Shown: positions 35,576 to 49,600 of the stretch, piece by piece
How positions within the stretch are numbered: the first letter of the stretch is position 1
Layout: every line of letters begins with the position of its first letter
Source: Cinnamomum chago
Lineage: Eukaryota > Streptophyta > Magnoliopsida > Laurales > Lauraceae
Length of the DNA stretch: 64,000 nucleotides
Assembly (NCBI GenBank): GCA_038049695.1
Contig: CP142451.1
Location: 6,260,001-6,324,000 of the forward strand
Direction: 5' to 3'
Translations under genes and position numbers: made by a program
Notes under the pieces: model-generated
The model's input: only the letters and a program-made list of their open reading frames with translations
Told to the model about the DNA's origin: nothing
The model's database searches: none

Positions 35576-37646
35576 TGGAGTCTCCAGAGCAGCACCACTC
35601 CCTTGTCTATAGATAGACTGAGCCACTGAGTTTATAGAAGGGAAGGATGGTGAAGGTTGCCATTCTGAAACTGTCTTTTGTTATTTTCTATTTTTTCGTA
35701 TTCTTGATCCTCAGTAGCCAATTTTTTCAAAAATACCTCAAACATAAGCCATCACTGCCAGTGCCTTGTTGGTTAAAGGACTTTTCAATGGATTCATCAT
35801 CATTCTAAGAATGAGTTTGGGAGGATTAAGTACTTTTTTTTCATCTTAATATATTTTATTTTTACTGAAAAAAATCGTTTAAGAGGATTAATACAGATTT
35901 AGGCCTTGATTAAACTAACAATTATGTAATGGAAAAGGTAACCAATTCGGTAATTCAGTGTTTACATTGACCTTCTTTACTTTCTTGGATTTGCTTCATA
36001 CTTGCCATTCAACATGCCAATCCAGCCCGAGCTCAACCCAACCCACCTAATTGCACCATGATCCGCTATCCCAGCCTAAAAAGTTAGTGTTCAAGTTGAC
36101 CCTTTAGCTACTAGGTTGGCTTCAAGTTGAAATTCCCAACTCAATTGAAACTTCATTGGGTTCAGTTTGAACCATATTATCTATAATTATCACCCTTTTC
36201 TGAATGGGACCATTGCCAACCCCATAGTAAGAGATGAACAGGACAAAAACAGGTTGAAGTGGGCTTTAGTATAAAGGGTATTGTGCATTAGCCATATATA
36301 AAATGGTCAAATCTATTGGGTTCTAGCCATCTAATTTGCGGTTATGAATGTGATCTATTCACTAAGTCTTCATTTTAATCGACCATTTCTTATTATTGGA
36401 TCAAATGGTCCCAGCAGATCCTATCATTTGATCATTCTTTTCAAGCCAATTCAGAATATGATTCGCTGAATCCCATTGCCCAGTGGAGGAGATTTTGTTG
36501 CATCAATTGCTTCTTGGTAGGCTTAAAATTAAAATTATCTAAACATTCTCTGGTCATGTTTTAGTTGTACAATAGTATCTTTAACCACGTGCTTGACATT
36601 TTAGGAAAGAATAGTCCGAAGATAAAACTGATCAAGGCAGCTTGGTGAGTGAATGTTCATAGTAAGTTGGCAACTATGGACCAGATCCAAACCCAATCTG
36701 GTTATCACTGGACCAAAAGATGACAACTGGAACATTGAATTGATACTAGGTTAGGTTTGGTTGGCAGGTTGGGTTAAGTTATGAACTGGCACCATGTTCT
36801 GAAAGGGACAAAGACTTCCCCTCCATGACTATTTTGGTGGCCCAAAAGAGCTCTACTGAAAGATCAAAGATGAGGATAGAAATTGATTGGAACTTTTGGA
36901 AGAGATGGGTCTATTATTTTACTGGCTCCACTATCAGTGTTGGAAAAAGCCATCTTCCAACGTCAGGAAAGACTTTGAGCTATATGTTGATAGATTTTTC
37001 CATGTAACAAACAAGAATGAAGACAAGGACTGCCCATATCATGTCAGTTAGTGGTGGCACGGGCATGTCATGGTGATGGATAGGAATGGAAACTGATCTC
37101 CATAGACCAAAATACTGGGGGACTCAAAGCCAACCAAATCATGTATGGGTTCATTTGAACATATTTTAAATTCGGGTTTTGGGCTTGAGTCCACTGTAAG
37201 GACCCGACTTTATTTTGGGCTCGAATTTGGTACCCATGAATTTCAAATCCGACGACCCAGATAGTTGATAGCACAGCTTGTGTGAGAGGTAAAAACCCAC
37301 TTGGATTCATGTCAATAAGAGGGGACTGTATTTTGGAAGCAGACCCAGTTTGGCTTGTCAAAATTTTCTTTTCCTTCCAATCGCTTGTATGATGCCAAGT
37401 CCACCTGGTAAGAAGAGGAACAATTGATATTGGAACATTAGAATGGAATTGGAGAGATAAATGACACACTAATACAGTACAGATACTAACATTTTCTTGG
37501 ATAGAGTAAGCAGCCAGTCAGGCAAATGAATTAAAGGGGTCAAAGGGACTATTGGAAGAGACCATCATTTATATTCATTCATATATGACACTAATTAGAG
37601 ATAACAAGGGGTTTGGATTCGTCCTATATTATTTTCATTTTTAAGG
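35576..37646. other. Intergenic DNA upstream of the P450 gene
   Basis: Contains the P450 promoter. I see no further gene. A few GGGTTGGGTC / TTGACCC-like words suggest old repeat debris without clear limits. Confidence 0.5.
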
Positions 37647-37850
37647 TTTTTTTTTTTTTTTTTCTAACGGAGGTTCTTAACCCTTTGGGCTGGACTATTC
37701 CCTCCGAGCTCAAAGAGAAGCTGGGGTCAAACCCCTGTGACCCTTAGGTGGTAGCACGAGTGGACTCAACCTTCGGTTTCTAAAGAATGGGGAACCGGGG
37801 GTCGATACCAAGACCTTTAGCTCCGGAAGAGGGAGGAACCGTGGTCCTGA
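37647..37850 (-). mobile_element. SINE-like element, minus strand
   Basis: The plus strand begins with a run of 17 T, then CTAACGGAGGTTCTTAACCC, the reverse complement of the SINE tail seen at 1198-1257 and 39545-39590. Read on the minus strand, the upstream part has a B-box-like GGTATCGACCCCC, so it looks tRNA-derived. Its 5' half differs from the copy at 39423, so it may be a related family sharing the tail. The 5' limit is approximate. Confidence 0.65.
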
Positions 37851-39422
37851 CCAGTATACAATAATATTTTACCCACACTTAAATTATTCAAATGGTTAGA
37901 AAGTCTAGCAATGAGGTGAACCCTGCTTCGAATCGTTTGGAGCCTTATCTGATACATAGTGCTAGTGGGGTGGTGTTGTGTAGCCCGGGTTTCATTGGTG
38001 GGTTCGATGTCTGAAAAAAAATCTAGGTGCGTCATTCAGGCATAAGTTTGGGCCTGGGCCTTTGATTTAAATCATGTATGGATAAGATACTTGAAGAAAC
38101 CTAGACCCGAGTCAGGTATGGGTTGAAGTCTAGGTCCCCAATTTGGATTTGGGCCTAGGTATACTATGGACCTGACCCATACCCATTTCTCATATATAGT
38201 ACTAGCGAAAGCCTCCCGTGCTGAGCACGGACAATGTAATCAATGATAGTTATAATGTAAAGGTTTAAAATAAAAAAATCGATATAAATAGTTTAGAGTG
38301 TAATCCTAATAAAAATAAATCAATGAGTTATTTATTAGAGATGATGGAGAAGAGGAAAGGGCTTGTCGCGTTTAAAGATGGGAAATGTAGAGACGTGAAT
38401 AGAAACACAGAGAGGAGGAAAGCGTTTTTGTAACATTGGATTAGTATAAAAAAGAATGTTATCAATAGGGCTAATATTAGTAGGAGGATTAATGAGTGAT
38501 ATTAGTAGGAGGTCAACATGAGAAGAGTCAAAATCAAATTTGAAATTGATAGTGAAATTGGAAATCGAATCCACTTCTCTTCATATATAATAATTGAACC
38601 GAAGGAAATGTCAGTGCAGCCCACTGCTAGGGGTGTTTATGGGATAAACTGGCTTAACCTTAACCCAACAAGAGCTAGATTTTATGTAGGGTGTTTGGAT
38701 AAAAGAACATGATGTTATTAAATCTAAATATCGTAAGATTTTATTATCACATAATAAAATAGTGTCATATTATAATATTGTTTCATTTATGGTGTTTGGC
38801 AATTTCTACAAATTTCAATATACCTTGAAGTGTTTGGCAATTCATGAAGTTTTCACCGGATGATGCACCGAAATAAGAAATTAATAGAAAAAATGAGATG
38901 ATTGACCCAATGGGAACCCACTAACTAATAGTCATACTAGAGTGATTTAATATTGGTAACCATGGTAGGGCCCATATAATTAAAAAAATCATTAGACTGA
39001 ATATTAAAAACCACGAGCAATGTATTTTAATTAATGTAGGTCCACCAAATGTTAATAACCATAACATAATATATCCAATGGTGATTATAGTAGAGAGCCC
39101 TATCAAGTGTTAAACATCATTGAAGAATCCATTTATGAAAAATCAATGTGGGTCCCATTTGATGTTAATAGTCATATTAAGCAAGCTAATTATAGTAATC
39201 ACTAGAGGGCTATTAATGTTGGTAATCATTGTAGAAATTGCCTAATGTAATATTTGTAAGACCCACCTAATATCAATAATCAATCAAGAAACTATGTAAT
39301 TATGATAGGGCTATGGGACCCGCATAAAATTTCTAAATACTAAAGGGTCCATCTAAGATTAAGAGTCATAGTAGGATTCTGATATAAACCATCAATATTA
39401 AAAAACATGGAGCGGGCCACCA

Positions 39423-39590
39423 AGGAGTAGGTCAGTTGGCCTAGGACTACGGTTTGCACCCGGAGGTTATAGGTTCGAAACTGCACTACCACACTGGGGC
39501 TATAGGGGAGTTTACCCGGCTTCCCTCTGGGCCCGGAAGGATTAATCCAGCCCAAAGGATTGAGAACCCTCCAATAGCAAAAAAAAAAGT
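39423..39590 (+). mobile_element. tRNA-derived SINE with perfect target-site duplication
   Basis: A 168-bp element with a pol III A box near its start (TAGGTCAGTTGG, one change from the tRNA consensus TAGCTCAGTTGG), a B box (GGTTCGAAACT) about 45 bp later and an A-rich 3' end. It is bracketed by a perfect 12-bp duplication AGCGGGCCACCA (39411-39422 and 39591-39602). The tail resembles the fragments at 1198-1257 and 37647-37850. Confidence 0.9.
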
Positions 39591-39796
39591 AGCGGGCCAC
39601 CATGGTTGTACTTTCTCATAAATTTCCATGCTTGTTTGCAAATACTTTTGACCTCTTGACCCTCGGTTAATTTCTTAATAAAAAATTATTTTATATAACA
39701 TATATTTTAATATTTTAATATGAAGGTTTGTGTAAGAAAGTGAGATATTATAAGATACTTTTAGGATGTCTACAAAAAAAATCCCATTAAATAGGG

Positions 39797-40408
39797 TAAC
39801 CAGAGTTGAGGACCCTAAACTTTTATAATGACGATCAAGGACCTCCATCCCAATTCATCTCTTATTTTTTCCGTTTTGCCCTTTATTTGTTAATGTCAAC
39901 ATAACCATATTCTCTATTTTCAAGGATCGGCCTCTTCACCCAAATCGACAGAAACTGAAGTTCCCTATTATATCATGAGTAATATATATTAACATCAACA
40001 AAACATTTGTCGACATCGACATAAACTTTTATCTCCGTCAACAGAAATGTCCAATTAGCACAGTCAAGTGACCTATGTACAGGTTAAACATTTATATATA
40101 GAATTTGTTGATGTCAACGGAAGCTTTATCGACATTAACATAAATTTTTGTCGACATCGACCAAAACGCCCAATTAGCACAATCAAGTGACCCTTGTGCA
40201 CAATACATATTAAACATTTATACATAGAATTAGTTGACGTCGACAGAAGAGTCATCGACATCAACATAAAATAATTTTAACCTGGAATTATTATTATGTT
40301 GACATCAACAAAGAAATGGCAAGATGAGAAAAAAGGAAAAAATTTGGGCTGGAGGTCCTTGGCTGTCAATATGAAAATTTCGAATCCTCAATTGTATTTA
40401 CCTGGTTA
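39797..40408. mobile_element. Foldback-like element with internal tandem repeats
   Basis: The ends are inverted: TAACCAGAGTTGAGGACCC on the left and, read from the right, TAACCAGGTAAATACAATTGAGGA. Further in, both arms share CAAGGACCTCCA-type sequence. A possible 4-bp duplication AGGG flanks it (39793-39796, 40409-40412). The centre is a tandem repeat of about 119 bp. The right end is ~280 bp upstream of the TELO2 ATG, so it may sit in that promoter. Confidence 0.7.
40000..40275 (+). repeat. 119-bp tandem repeat, about 2.3 copies
   Basis: CCAATTAGCACAGTCAAGTG at 40051 recurs 119 bp later with one change, and GTCGACATCGAC / TTGATGTCAAC-type words recur with the same period. It forms the core of the foldback-like element. 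Confidence 0.75.
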
Positions 40409-40687
40409 AGGGGATGTTTTTTATATATGTTGTAAGTTATCCGAATACCTAGGTGGGTAGAAATCAGGAGATAATATAGCAAAATCAAATGTATGTTTTC
40501 ACAACACACCCCCTCTTTGCTAAAATATCACATCATTATATCATTCTTATTTGGTTCTCCAGTGAAGCATCAATTTCTAATTTAAAGTTTAAATTAGAAA
40601 CCAAACAAAATACAAAACATCTTGCTAAAGCCCCAATTCCCAATAAATTCAGAGAACTCTCTCTCATTTCATTTCTGACATTCACGA

Positions 40688-43600
40688 ATGGAAGAAGAAG
40701 GTGAAATGGAAAACCCTAGCATCATCAGCAGCAACAGAGAAGAAAGAGACCTCGACGCGGAAATCCTCGAAAAAGTAGGGGAAGTAATCTCAGCCATTGA
40801 TGCTGCCAACCATGTCGATCAAGTCATCTGCGCCCTCCATTCCCTCTCACTTCTCCTCTTCCCCATCGACTCCTCTCTCTTCTCAGGTCCTTACTAATCT
40901 CCTCATCTTTCTCTTACCCCCCCGTTTTTCTTTGTAACGTTTTCGCTTGAAATCTGATGATTGATGTGTTTGAATTGCAGGCAGTATCGGTGACCGATAC
41001 CGCGACCAGGTGCGTAAAAATCCATTCTTTCTTCTTGTAGAATTCAATATGAATCAATGGTTTTTAAGAATAATGAGTGATAGAAACAATTGTATATGTC
41101 ATGTAAGAAAGAATGATTCTATAGTTTGATTGAAACACTTTTTTGGTTGAATAGGTATTACAAGTGTCTGTTAATTGTGTTCATTGGGGTTCCAATCTGT
41201 AATGTTTTTCAGGTTCTCAATGCCATGGTTCCCAGCCAGGCTGAAAGGAATGATTGGAAGCATGCTTTTTATCGTGGGTCTGCGTTTCCAGCCCTTGCAA
41301 GGGCTTTACTATACAGTAAGGGGGGCTATGATGCATTTGTGTTTTCGATGCATCTGATGGTTTGATCTATCAATGCCACATTCTTTGCCTAAAGACTTGT
41401 ACTTTTTCGAAAATAAGCTAAAGGTTTTATGGTATTTTGAGAATTTCCTTTATAGTGATTTATAACATTATCATTATTCATTACCATGTCAAGAGAAAAA
41501 AAAGGGTTCATGTGTAAGTTGCTCATATTAACTATGGCTGTATGTGCAGATGTTGCTTCGAATTGGCTTGCTTGTTTCCCATTTTCAGTGCGGACACATG
41601 TTTATGATTCTTTCTTTGTTAATGGACCTTCAAGTGAAACTGTTCAGGCTCTAGTTCCTGTTCTGCAGCACAGTGGAACTATGGAGGATGTTGATTTCAA
41701 TTCTGTCTGCTCAAATGCCGAAAGGTATTTAGCTAGTACTACTATTTTTAAAGCCACCCACCCTGAGATAGCATGATATTGACAATATTTAGTGACTTGT
41801 TAGTGGTAATGGTATTAGGTCATGGTTGTTAGTAGTGGTATGTTTGCAGACTGACTATTAGTGATTGTAACTGATGAACAGTTTGGACTGGATTATGGTT
41901 TGCTACATATGCGTGCAAAGGATTGTGGGTGGGTAGGTGCGTGCGTTAAGTGTGGTACTCAGGTCAGGTAGGACTCAATCTGAATCTGACCTGTTGAATA
42001 TAAAATCAAACTTAGCCCAGAACCGGCACCATTCTCAACTTGACAGCCTCCTTACCCATTCTAATAATAGAACATGAGCTTCACCTTATATAATCCATGG
42101 TTCAAAATTGGGGTAGGGCTTAACCTAAACCCAACCCGCCTAGTATACAATAAACCCGAGCCTGAACCCGACACGATTCTCAACTTGACATCATCAAGAC
42201 AAATCATGCTCCACTCCAAATCTTATAATCTGAGCCTGATCTAATATATCCGTTTATTTAAAATTGGGTCAGGTTATGTTGGGTTAGTAGTTAATTCATT
42301 GTTTTTTTTTTTTGAATGGTAACTTTGTTGATTGATCATCATCATCATCATCATCATCAAAGCCTTGTCCCAACTATGTTGGGGTCGGCTATATGAATTC
42401 TGTTTCTCCATTCCGATCTATCTTGAGCCAAATCCTTAGATAAGTCGCACTTCTTCAAATCTATTTTTACTACCTATGGCAACGTTTTGTTGATAGCTAC
42501 CATTGAAAAAAAAAAATCACTGATACCTAAGAAGATAGACAAATGTATAGTGTAAGAGATATATACTGATTAGCTACCGGCCCAGATCAATAGTCCTGAA
42601 ACAAGAACAAGAGAGGCATCAACCAAAAGAGCAGACAAAGTAGCCTAGAATTTATATAGATGCAGTGGTATAAGTAGTTCCATGCAATAGTTTTATTTGA
42701 TATAATATATATGTCTGTCTAATTTACTCAACCCGCTCCACATCCTTAGTTGATTAGCTATGATGTTAGCAAACAAGTTTTGCATTGCCTGATCTTGGCG
42801 CAAGGTTGATTTTAAATTATTTTTTTTTGGTGAGGAGAAAAAAAAAAGGAATGATGCTAAACGAGCCCTTAGTATCTGGCCAGAAATACGCTACAGGCAA
42901 CCCTGAGGCCTAAACAGCCCAATGGAGAGATGTGAAACTGAAAGATGTACTCTTTGTTTTCAACTGTTTCCTCCAGGCTCCACATATTGATTTAAGATCT
43001 TGCTAACCAACAGGAGATCTTCCAGTAGTAAGTCAATGCAAGAAGCATCCAATATAAAAGGGCTAGAGAAGTTGAAGTTGAATTCAGAAAGGCAATGTGA
43101 AAATTGATGGTCTTATCAAATGAACATGTTCTATGACATTCTTCTTTGAAAGGAAGTACATAATTGACCGAAAACTTCACAGTTAAAAGACTGAAAACTG
43201 ATAGTCTGATCAAATTAACGTGTTCTATGACGTTCTTCTTTGAAATGAAGTCCATAGTTGATTGAACCCTTCCAGAAGTTGTTCACCAAAGAAGGAAAAG
43301 AGACAGAACAATGGAGGTCCTAATCCAATGTGAAGGGAGGTGTTAAGATGCATAGTGGACTTGTGTGCAATTTTGGGAATATTACGAACAACTTTGTAAA
43401 TAGATAAAAGCAGGGAAGTTTGGTTCATATTAAACAGATAATAAAAGTATATCTAGGACTAGGAGGTGTCCTGGAGCCCCAAGCAACACCTCCATTTGCT
43501 TTGTTTCATTTACTGGGGCTTGTGGCTAAAACCCTAGAAAGTTAAATTTAACTAGAAGCACATTTATGACTTCCGAGGACAAGTTTTCTCCAAACATGAA

Positions 43601-46600
43601 GAGTTTATGCAAAAAAACTTTCTGAAGGAAGTGAAAACTAAAAAAAAGGGCATTAAAGATCCGGTCACCAGTACTTTGATTTGCCCATTTTCATAGGCTA
43701 TTTATTGGAACATGTGAGACCACTATCCGCTTGGGTAATCGCTTGAGGCAAGACCAGGTCAAGTGATCATGTGAGTTGAGAAAGGGGAATCCGCAAGGGT
43801 AAGGGTGGAGTACTTTGGTTAGCACCGTGAGGCTTTGTCCAAGTCCCACATTGGAAATATCTAAGTCTTGACCCTGAGCTTATATGCCAAACCCCGTCTT
43901 AACTCAACATGACGCGTTTTAAAACCTTGCGGCCCTGGAAACCGTATGAACTCTGGGGTTAAGCATGCTCGGGCGGGAGCAGTACTAGGATGGGTGACCT
44001 CTTGGGAAGTCCTCGCTCGCACACGTGGGCCAAAGCGGACAATTTCATGTTAAGTTGGGCGGGGCTGTGACAGAACACCACAAAACAGGTATTAGTAGAT
44101 AACCTATGATTTATTTATGCAATCGGTGCAATCCTTAAGAAATTTTGACTAGAATTGGGCAGCATACAGCTGAGTTTAGAAAATTATGAGGCTTGTCATT
44201 GTTTGCATTATAATATAAATGGCTTGTCACCATTATCACCATCACTACCATCATCGATATCTTCATCATCATCACAGTTGTCGTTGGCTATGATTGAGGT
44301 CAACAGCAGGATAAATGGCTTGTATTAAAACCTAATGAACAGTGATGACTTGATTAGGATTTCTTTTCATTTTGAAAACTATATATGTAATTTTTTTCCT
44401 TAGTGTTTCCCTTGCCTCCAGGAATTACATTTGGATGTGATTTGGAGTGTGGACTACACTGAGGCGCAAACAATAAACGTACGACATTTGATTGTTTAAT
44501 TCCTTTTCTTTCCACTGCATTCTTCACAAACTTGCAATATCCATGTGCCCTAGTGTTAGCTTTTGCAGAAAAAATGGTTTCGCAGCTGGTGAGCGCGGTC
44601 ACAACCCATGTTTGGATCTTGCAAATGAGGACTTATGCCTGTTCTTATATAAGTGAGCCATACGATCATGTAGATCCTCACCTTGTCTGCGAGGCCCAGA
44701 CACTGCATCATACGGCAAAGGCACACCATTGGTAAAATATGGACATGGATTTTATGCACAAAACGAGTAGCTGATTCAATATGATATGAATACATTGTCA
44801 ATATTGAAGTATCTGGGTCATTTCTCCTTGTTACACCCCATACTCAAGAAGCAAGCTCAGTCCCTAGCCAGCTATGACCGATCAATTGCATTAAATTTAG
44901 CATGCTTCATAGATAATCAACCACCCAAATCGAATTAGAGTGAGCCCATTCATTATGTACGGGGCTTTCCATTTTGGGTATACATCAACGTAAGTGTATA
45001 AACAGGCTCGCATCTGCTTCTAATTATTTTAAACAATGGCCAGATTTTGTATCAAATGATTTCTAAATACAGTGAAATTTGATCGGTTGGATGGGTTGCT
45101 CAGTTACCTTATAATGAACACAAGTTACAATTTTGATGAGAATGCAGTGGTCATCAGTCCAATTTTTGAGACAGTGGACTACAATGATTGGTTTAGCTGT
45201 ATTTTAGTCCTTTTGCTCTTTTATTATGTTGGAAAGGTCAGAGTCAACGATACAAAAGTTGGTTTTGATGGTTGATATCATTTTTATTGCATCTTTTGAT
45301 CCATGTACAGGTATAAGCAATGGAATTGGTTGCGTACATTGTTCTGAGAAAAATTTGGAGAGGGGGAATCTTAGATGCATGTATGCATTTAGAATGAACG
45401 ACTCAAACCTTGATTCCGGGTGTCTTTCCACTTGTTTTTGCTGGGGTGGTGGCTTCATTCCATCATCTATTCTACGCTCCTAGTTAGTATTCTTGATTTG
45501 GTAGAAAGATTTTGGGTGGTGAGAACCCTACATTTCTACTGTTTCCCGGGCTGTGTCAATTACTGATGCTAGGACTCGCAAGGATTTTTGTGTATGAACT
45601 GATACATGTACATGTCTGCCAATTTGTTTATTCTTCAGATTCTTTTTAATTTTCTTTTTTCTGTTCAGTTTCATTATAAATGTCTTACACTAAAGATCTC
45701 TGCAAATCCTAATTTGTTGCTTTGTATGACAGAAAATGTTTTATTAATGATTGACAATTTTCTCACGCCATTTTGAACAGGTTACTGGTTTTATGCTTGC
45801 TTGAATATGATGGGATACGCTACATGGTTAGAGATTTTAGTGAATCTCTTGAAGCTGGAGACTATGATAGTGACACGCTTAAGCAAGGCCGCTTACCCTT
45901 CTTGTCTAGAGTGGCACAGATGGTTGCATCCGTTCCCGACAAAATGAGACCTAAGGCGCCCATTGTTCTTTCTTCACAGTATCCTTGATTAGCCATTCCA
46001 ATGTATTCCAAAGATCTGCAAATAGAGTTTTTGCTTGAAAACAAACTTTTTGATCATATAGGTGATATCATAATATCAACATTGTTTGATTCTTGTACAG
46101 GACTAGTATGAAATAGTTCCTGCAGAAAATGAAATAATCAATTTCATTAATTTTACTTTGAAGAAACCCGTGTACCTGTATGTGCTCAACATATTGTATC
46201 AAACACAATAAAAACCAAATATTGGGACTGCATGCGCATTGGATACTTAAGTGACGTGCTTTAATTATATTCTTTTGTCTTATGTATGACATTTTTACCT
46301 CAATGGTTTTATCATGCTTTTTATCATTAGAAATATGTAAAAGGAATGCTATGAAAAGATCTTAACTATAATAGACTTTCTAATATTAGGAGTAATGTCA
46401 AAATATGATGCATGGATACTTAAACATGGGCAACGTATTGTGTTGTATTGTATCCAATGCTTCACTTTTTATGTATTGTGTCCCTACTGTTGACAACCAC
46501 TTACTCTAAAAGCTTAAGCTAATAGAGAATGGTGTAACAATGTATATAAAGGTTACAACCCCGCCCCCGCTGCACGTGCGGGCTCCTTCATGGGAATCGC

Positions 46601-49600
46601 ACCCTCCATGGGAGAATAAAGGGCTCCGCACGGGAATCACACCCTCCATGGGATAATGCAAGGCACAACAACCCCGGGATTCGAACACTCGACCTCCCGC
46701 TCTGGTGCCATTCTCTATTAGCTTAAGCTTTTAGAGTAAGTGGTTGTCAACACCTAGCATATCGATGCGGTTTCCCTGTCGTATCCATGTTGTATCTGGG
46801 GCCATGGGCATCATAATGTCAAATTTTTGTGGGGTTATTCCTTTTATAGCTTCAATTGCAGATGGAAAGAGTTTCTCGAGTGAGGAGTAGTGGTTGGGTA
46901 ATAGAGCAGTTTGGAAACTACCATTGCGCATTGTTCTGAGAATCTGCCATGTCCGCATTGGCTTGGACTCAATCACTAGAGTTATGGACTTATGGTATGA
47001 AGTATGAACAGTAAGAGACAGGACACCTGTTCTTGTATAAATTGTAAAAAAAGTAATAAAAAAATGATGGCACATGTAAAAAATTTTAAAGCAAAATCAT
47101 AGAACTTAATGCAGATAATATATTATGAACATGATACTTGTATTCTATATATATATTTCTTGAATTTTTGGCATAAATGGTGGTGTATCCTCATTTCCGG
47201 ATATGTATCATATCATTGAATGTAATCCTTTTCGTATTTTTATTCTGAAAGAGAATTCTTACTCATCATTTTTTATTCCCTTAAAATTTTACATTTTTTG
47301 TTCATTAGTCTATTAAGTTAAAAGCCTAAAACAGTTTCATATACTTGAAAATCTTTACTAAAATTAGACATTTGTTCAGCTACTCAAATCTGTTCTTTAA
47401 TTTGTTGGATTAATTTAACCATTCTGTATTCTTTTTTCTTTTTCACTGATCATTTTTCAAATGTTCTAGCTTCTTGATTCCCTCCTATATGATTTGGAAT
47501 TGTTTTATAGAGTTATTCTTGACAACGGCATTTCAGCCACTTTTTCAAGAAGATCATCATTCAACTTCTTGGTGGAGCAGAAGAAAGGGCTATTGAATTA
47601 TATGATAGTACTGATGTGTTGAAAGGCCCTGTCATGGATGGCTCCTTCTTATTTGTTGGTGAAATGTTTGCCCGTATTTGTCGGCGTGGATCTACAGGTG
47701 AGACTTACCGTTCCAGGAACTTGAAATAAATCTTTGCCCTCAAAGATTTGTGCTGGTACGTCTTCACTTTACAGAGTTTATAATGTTATACTGATCTTTC
47801 TATTGCTTGTTAATAATGCAAGCTACATAATGGCTAACTTTTCTTTATTGGGACGGATAGAGTTAGAATCTCAAGTGATATTGCAGAGATCACCACCATT
47901 TGCTACCTGGGCTTTCCTCTTCTACAGTTCTACCTTGATCATCATCCTCATCATTATTATCAACATTTTTTCAGTAGAGCACTGTTTCACCCATTGTTCT
48001 GAAAATGGGAATCGTATCACAAATTTCTCATACCCATGAATCGAATCAAATTGTATCGTAAATCGCAGGATTCTTTTTCTAATAAAATGAAAAATAATTA
48101 AAAATTAAAAAAGAAAACGAAAAAAGTAGTTATTCATAATCCATCAATTTTCCCATTCATAACAGTATAAATACAATGACAAATATGTGTATCAAACAAT
48201 CATATTTAGAACATCATGGCATATATTAATACATAATATATGAAATATGTAAATAGTTAAATATGTTTAAGGTATCAATATATATTTATTTTTTCTTATC
48301 TTTAAACCAAAATATGAAAGTAAAAATAAAATTGAAACCATCAATCTTACACCATAGGATATCTCTTGAAGTTAAGAGAGTGTTCATGAAAGAAAACAGA
48401 GAAGCTTCATACATATAGTCTAATGCTATAATGATTTAATCAAATGCATGTTCTTTATTCATCTCTAAAATCTCCCCAAAGACGCAAAAACTCTTAAGAG
48501 GTTTCGTTGACTGCTATATAATATTTTAAAAGTAGAAATGCTAAAAGAAAGAAATAAAAAAAAAAGAAATAACGAGAAAAGATTATTAATATTAACTTAT
48601 TGGTTGTAACTATTCTCGCTCAGCTGAATCGCAGGATTCGATGAAACAAATATCCAATCGTAAGATTCACACCCGAATCCTGAGATTCTTCTATAAATAT
48701 GATTCGTTGCATAGATAAAATTTGGATTTGGGATTCAGGATTTGAATCATAGGATTCTGATAACAATTGTTTCAATTGGTGGTTCCGGGTTTTTTATGTC
48801 AGTCTTCTATAGTTGTTTTCCCCCCATGTTCATAATGTAATAAAATTATGTTCTTTCTTTTAAAAGACTACTACTATAGTTGTTTTCCCCCATGTTCATA
48901 CTGTAATAAACTTATGTTCTTGCTTTTAAAAGACTACTATGATGTTCACAACTTTGACACCACTTTGCTACAGGTATCCTGTTAGCTGAAGTGATCCCTC
49001 GGGCACTTGAGCATGTTCAACGTTGCTTATTCTCCAAAAGTCAGTCTATTGATCCTGAGATTGAATCAAAATCTGATTCTCAATTCTGGCTGACAATTAT
49101 AGAATCAATAAAAGATCCATATGCTGTGGAAAGGTTTTCAGAAGAGTTATTGCGCCAGCTAGCGACTAAAGATGTTAATGACACTGAAGCTTATTGGATG
49201 CTTTGGATGTTGTATCATCGGACTTTGAAACATCAAACAGCAGTGAGGTAGTCAACATGTATGTCTTGGCAATTTTCTTAAATACAAGCGAATATACTTC
49301 CGTATCAGTTAATTGTACTTTTGACGTCATTGATATTTATTCTTAAGTATCAGTGTAGTTGCAAAATGGAGTGAAGTTGTGGCTGAGTGGGCCCCGGATC
49401 CTCGATCGAAAATTAGATCAATCTCCTATGGCATTGATCGAATTCAAAGATGGATTCAGCCACTAGGGCACACTCTAGACAATGGGAAACACCATAATTG
49501 AAGTAAAACTCAGAAATCTTTGATTAATTGTAATAAGCATAAGTAATCACAAGTGGTACTCATCTGTATAGAGGAGTGAATCGTTCCTTAGCAAAGAAGA

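Noticed and set aside
35576-35626. N-terminal extension of the P450 to 35626
   Set aside because: The codon at 35626 is GTG, not ATG, and the possible TATA box would overlap this region; the ATG at 35575 gives a normal anchor length.
43950-44017. A functional 5S rRNA gene
   Set aside because: Only part of the 5S sequence is present with several changes, and it is embedded in a bounded LTR with target-site duplications.
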